From positions 1,054,001 to 1,118,000 of the forward strand of contig NZ_CP041372.2 of NCBI RefSeq assembly GCF_006965545.2: 64,000 nucleotides of DNA. The letters are read 5' to 3'. Positions 60,818-64,000 of the stretch are shown here, in pieces. The notes below the pieces were generated by a model. It was not told where the DNA came from and did no database searches. It saw only the letters and a list, made by a program, of their open reading frames with translations. A program made the position numbers and the translations under genes. Every line of letters starts with the position of its first letter. Positions within the stretch are counted from its first letter, which is position 1. Source of the stretch: Paenalkalicoccus suaedae (GTDB lineage: Bacteria; Bacillota; Bacilli; Bacillales; Salisediminibacteriaceae).

Positions 60818-62170
60818 GTGAGTAAGCAGTACGACTTTACAGAAGGTAGCATCATAAAGAAGATGATCTTATTTTCATCTCCGATCTTTATTACAAACAT
60901 CCTGCAAACCTCTTATCAAGTGATTGATTCGATATGGGTAGGAAATTTACTTGGCCCGAGCGCGCTTGGTGCCACAGCTATATCTGGTACCGTTATTTTT
61001 ACCATTCTCTCGTTTATTATTGGAATGAATACGGCTGCTCTTACCGTATTATCTCAGTATAAGGGCGCAAAGGACGATGAAGGATTAAAGAGAGCATTAA
61101 ATGGTTTTGTCGTCATCCTTGGAGCACTGGCTATTGTGCTCGGTATTGTCGGCTTCGTTGTTGCCGAACGAGTGCTTGTTATTTTAGGTACGCCAGAAAA
61201 TACGCTACCACTAGCAACCCTTTATTTACGCATTAATTTTATAGGTATTTTATTTTTATTTGGCTACAACTTTATCGCAACCGTTCTACGAGCATTAGGG
61301 GATAGTAAAACCCCAATCAGATTTGTTCTTATTGCCGTTATTTTAAATACAATCTTAGACCCAATCTTCATAGCAGTACTCGATTTAGGGATTGCAGGTG
61401 CTGCCTATGCGACAGTCCTTTCGCAAGGTTTTGCGTTTGTATATGGACTTATTTATTCAATTAGAAAGGCAAACGTCCCATTTTCTGTCCCAACAATTCC
61501 AGCAATGGTGCAGACGAGAAAAATCTTTAAACTAGGTCTACCATCTGGACTCTCCATGATGGTTATCTCGGGTGGCGTGCTTGCGATTATGTCGGTAGTA
61601 ACAAGCTTTGGAGAAGAGGCAGTGGCCGGGTTTGGCGCTGCGCAACGATTAGATAGCTTGATTATGCTACCAGCACTGACACTTGGTTCTGCGATCAATA
61701 GTATGGCGGGTCAAAATATTGGTGCAGATAAATGGAATCGAGTAGGTGAAATTACTCGAAGTGGACTTCTCTTAATTGCAATTGTCTCAGTGAGTTTAAG
61801 CGCTATCGTCTTTTTTAGCGCAGAATGGACTGTTTCTCTGTTTGTACAAGACCCAGACACGGTTGCATTTGGTACAATGTACGTACAGACTGTTGCATTC
61901 TTTTATCCATTCCTCGGAATTAACTTTGTATTGAACGGAGTTGTGCGTGCTGCTGGTGCCATGTTCCAAGTGTTTGTTTTAAATGTCATTTCCTTTTGGA
62001 TCCTCCGCTATCCATTAACCTATCTTTTCTCAGAGTGGTTTGGTGAGCGTGGAATAGGTATTGGAATGGGAGTGAGCCTCGTGTTGAGTGCTGCGATAGC
62101 CGTCCTTTACTATCGCTTTGGGAACTGGAAGGAAATAAAGATTATGGAAAAACAGAAGGAATCTAAGTAG
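60818..62170 (+). CDS. MATE family efflux transporter
   Basis: The 450-residue protein has 12 hydrophobic segments and the typical NILQTSYQVIDSIWVGNLLG in the first helices, and ATVLRALGDSKTPIRF near 155. This is a different subgroup from the NorM-like MATE at 36545 (more like the DinF/MepA-type). GTG 60818 follows AGAGGAGGCAGG; an extension to 60770 would cross the hairpin between the genes and is rejected. Export of drugs or metabolites is expected. It ends 80 bases before the truncated final gene. Confidence 0.9.
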   Translation: MSKQYDFTEGSIIKKMILFSSPIFITNILQTSYQVIDSIWVGNLLGPSALGATAISGTVIFTILSFIIGMNTAALTVLSQYKGAKDDEGLKRALNGFVVILGALAIVLGIVGFVVAERVLVILGTPENTLPLATLYLRINFIGILFLFGYNFIATVLRALGDSKTPIRFVLIAVILNTILDPIFIAVLDLGIAGAAYATVLSQGFAFVYGLIYSIRKANVPFSVPTIPAMVQTRKIFKLGLPSGLSMMVISGGVLAIMSVVTSFGEEAVAGFGAAQRLDSLIMLPALTLGSAINSMAGQNIGADKWNRVGEITRSGLLLIAIVSVSLSAIVFFSAEWTVSLFVQDPDTVAFGTMYVQTVAFFYPFLGINFVLNGVVRAAGAMFQVFVLNVISFWILRYPLTYLFSEWFGERGIGIGMGVSLVLSAAIAVLYYRFGNWKEIKIMEKQKESK

Positions 62171-62250
62171 AATAAAAGAATGAAGGACGTAAACGTGGCG
62201 ACCACATCGAAAGAATAAGTTGGAGAATGAACGTCGAAGGGATGAACGTA

Positions 62251-64000
62251 ATGACTATATCATTTGTCAATAAAACCTATTATCAGTCGATTTTATCTGA
62301 TGAAGAAAATATGAATCCCGTGCAAAGCTTAGGCAAGCTCCTGCATGCAGCGCAACAGGATGGGGAAGCAGAGCTATCTCAAATTCGTTTTGCACAAGGA
62401 GAAATGTACTATCATCAATTGGATTTAGAAACAGCTATTTATAAATGGCAAAACGTCACAAATGAGCTTTCTGGATGGGCTCAAAAAAATATTGGTGACA
62501 CCTACTATGATCTAAGGCTCACAGAAGACGCCAAGCAAACCTACAAAGCAATTGAGTCAGAGGACGATGTGCTGAGCGTAGAAGTAGCCTTACAGCTCCT
62601 TTCTATCTATGCAGAAGAGAGCAATAAAGAGCAGGTTTATCATTACACAAGCCGCGCACTTGCGATCAATCCAGATTATCCGAATGTAACAGACTTAGCT
62701 AAAACCGTTTACGAGGATTATGAGGACTGGCCAAAAGCAATCGACCTCGCGCTATCAGAAGGAGAACGGACAAACGAAACGGATTGGTATCGTTATCTCC
62801 TACGATATGTCGAAGCAGGGTACACAGCAGGCTTCACACCTGAATACTTTGAGAGCGCAATGAAGCACGTGTACACCCTGGACCGCGACTTGTTTATTCA
62901 GCTCATCGCGGCGCTCACTAAAACGTATCGTAATAAAGATACGTATCTTTATTGGGTCGGAACTCTCAACACCATCTTTGCGACGATCGAGTTAGACACC
63001 ACGATGGACTGGGAGCTCTTAGCAGCCCTTCACCATGACATTTATTTAGATTTAACCTCAGGAGCCTATTTAGAGCGCGAGATCGAGCCTATCCTTCCTT
63101 ACCTCGTGCAACATTGGGAAGAGCTCGCTATACGATCAGGATCTGGTCAAACGTTGAGTACTGCTGCCAGAGTAGCGTGGCAGGATACGTATCCAGATTT
63201 AAAAAATGAAACGATGGTAGAGCAAAAAGAAGACGCAGCGCTTGCAGTAGAAGAGATGCTAAAGCTTCTAGAAGACGTCGTGATCTGGTCGGAGGATGCG
63301 CAAGTTGACGAGACGGTTCTTATCAAACTACGTGAAGATCTCTCGCAACTACCAGGAGTCGGTGCACAATTTGTTACATCTTCTGATTTAACCTTTGATC
63401 GTGTGAAATGGCTAGAAGCATTAAGAAGAAATGCAAACGATGCAGAAGGCGAAAAAGCGAGACAAATGGCGCGAGAACTTTCATCAACCATCCAGCGCTT
63501 CTTACAGCGCCTCTTAAATCAGCAGGTAGCGGCTGAAGGTGGATTAGAGCAACAGATTACATTCTTTAATGAAATGCTGACAAAGCTCCGTGGTTTAAAA
63601 ACAAGCGTAGAAGATTTACGCGAAGAGAAAAAAGAGTCCGTTATAGAAACCTACCAACGCATGAAAGATATGCAAAAGGAACAATTAATGGAAGCCATTC
63701 CTCGGATTATTAAGGATACAGAATCGTTGTTAGATGATGAAGACAGAAGTATTCGTACCATTCACGAAGAGCTCAACGATGAGATGAACAACCGCATTTA
63801 TGAGTTTGCAAATGTTCAACTGCTTCCTGTTTTCAAGCAGTCGCTAGAGCGATGGACGCAAAATGTCGAAGCAGAATTTAAAGATACACAGCAGTATTTT
63901 GATGAGATGAATGAGAGTTTTAACAATCAGTTTAATGAGGAGCGTCTGAAGCTTCACCTAGATGCACAGCTATTCGCTGATTGGAAGCGCGATTTACGTC
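62251..64000 (+). CDS. large TPR and coiled-coil protein, 3'-truncated
   Basis: The frame is open from ATG 62251 to the window edge (583 codons). GAAGGG lies nine bases upstream. The first third is composed of TPR-like helical pairs (for example GEMYYHQLDLETAIYKWQNV near residue 50 and HYTSRALAINPDYPNVTDLA near 132). The later part, from about residue 330, is long, charged and coiled-coil rich (LEQQITFFNEMLTKLRGLK, DLREEKKESVIETYQRM). No catalytic motif is seen in the visible part. Long coiled-coil proteins with a later GTPase domain exist in bacilli, so a dynamin-like end beyond the window is a possibility only. Confidence 0.8.
   Translation, partial: MTISFVNKTYYQSILSDEENMNPVQSLGKLLHAAQQDGEAELSQIRFAQGEMYYHQLDLETAIYKWQNVTNELSGWAQKNIGDTYYDLRLTEDAKQTYKAIESEDDVLSVEVALQLLSIYAEESNKEQVYHYTSRALAINPDYPNVTDLAKTVYEDYEDWPKAIDLALSEGERTNETDWYRYLLRYVEAGYTAGFTPEYFESAMKHVYTLDRDLFIQLIAALTKTYRNKDTYLYWVGTLNTIFATIELDTTMDWELLAALHHDIYLDLTSGAYLEREIEPILPYLVQHWEELAIRSGSGQTLSTAARVAWQDTYPDLKNETMVEQKEDAALAVEEMLKLLEDVVIWSEDAQVDETVLIKLREDLSQLPGVGAQFVTSSDLTFDRVKWLEALRRNANDAEGEKARQMARELSSTIQRFLQRLLNQQVAAEGGLEQQITFFNEMLTKLRGLKTSVEDLREEKKESVIETYQRMKDMQKEQLMEAIPRIIKDTESLLDDEDRSIRTIHEELNDEMNNRIYEFANVQLLPVFKQSLERWTQNVEAEFKDTQQYFDEMNESFNNQFNEERLKLHLDAQLFADWKRDLR

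Noticed and set aside
1-64000. tRNA or rRNA genes and prophage modules
   Set aside because: No cloverleaf-type or rRNA sequence and no phage structural or lysis genes were recognised; a covariance-model search would be needed to exclude divergent small RNAs.

Overview
The window looks like a chromosomal stretch from a low-to-moderate GC, aerobic, endospore-forming Bacillaceae. It carries mreBH, a ytvI-type sporulation-associated permease, a stand-alone bacterial nitric oxide synthase, a YheI/YheH-type ABC pair, a DUF5670-type stress peptide, strong AGGAGG ribosome binding sites and many GTG/TTG starts. A betaine-family transporter and a general halotolerant or alkaliphilic flavour are compatible with this, but genus and species cannot be fixed from the sequence alone. 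No rRNA, tRNA, CRISPR array or prophage was seen. Both end genes are cut by the window.

Layout. 1-9.0 kb: a truncated polytopic membrane protein, a heterodimeric multidrug ABC exporter, adenine deaminase and a membrane chemoreceptor. 9.0-11.5 kb: a thiMDE salvage operon on the minus strand behind a TPP riboswitch with its own terminator; nitric oxide synthase diverges from it. 12.7-17.7 kb: RecQ and a three-gene quinone or thiol-stress operon (MhqE/O-like dioxygenase, MhqD-like esterase, flavin reductase). 17.7-26.3 kb: a PAS-PAS-GGDEF enzyme, a SWIM/SNF2 helicase, an unrecognised large membrane protein and the ABC-F ATPase YfmR. 27-35.4 kb: small membrane and signalling genes, YtvI, a glycosyltransferase, a diacylglycerol-kinase-like enzyme, carbonic anhydrase, MreBH and an HTH-TPR regulator. 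35.4-46.1 kb: a TetR cassette with two exporters, an M50 protease, class-3 aldehyde dehydrogenase, an Eis-type acetyltransferase, photolyase, an orphan SidA/IucD-type hydroxylase and a luciferase-like monooxygenase. 46.2-48.1 kb: a repeat array next to an IS3-family element. 48.1-53 kb: acylphosphatase, a CdaR/GntP/glycerate kinase catabolic set and PlsC. 53-64 kb: an SCP2 protein under a FadR-type operator, an Fbp-like 44-residue protein, an MBL hydrolase, a BCCT carrier, a YtxH-like protein, an aeRF1-type release-factor-like protein, an MFS carrier, OsmC, a second MATE exporter and a truncated TPR/coiled-coil protein.

The signal that ordinary annotation does not explain is a set of intergenic tandem repeats. 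Three loci (4.6, 46.2 and 53.1 kb) carry the same 103-bp higher-order unit made of five CGCG-centred monomers of 21+21+21+21+19 bp. Two other loci (8.9 and 57.5 kb) carry monomers of unrelated sequence but the same ~21-bp pitch, about two helical turns. Together they suggest a genome-wide class of helically phased non-coding arrays placed at gene ends.

Functionally the window is dominated by stress physiology and membrane transport: four drug-efflux-type systems, quinone detoxification, NO synthesis, peroxide and osmotic stress proteins, plus several compact regulatory devices (riboswitch, FadR box, TetR palindromes, a hairpin hiding a ribosome binding site).
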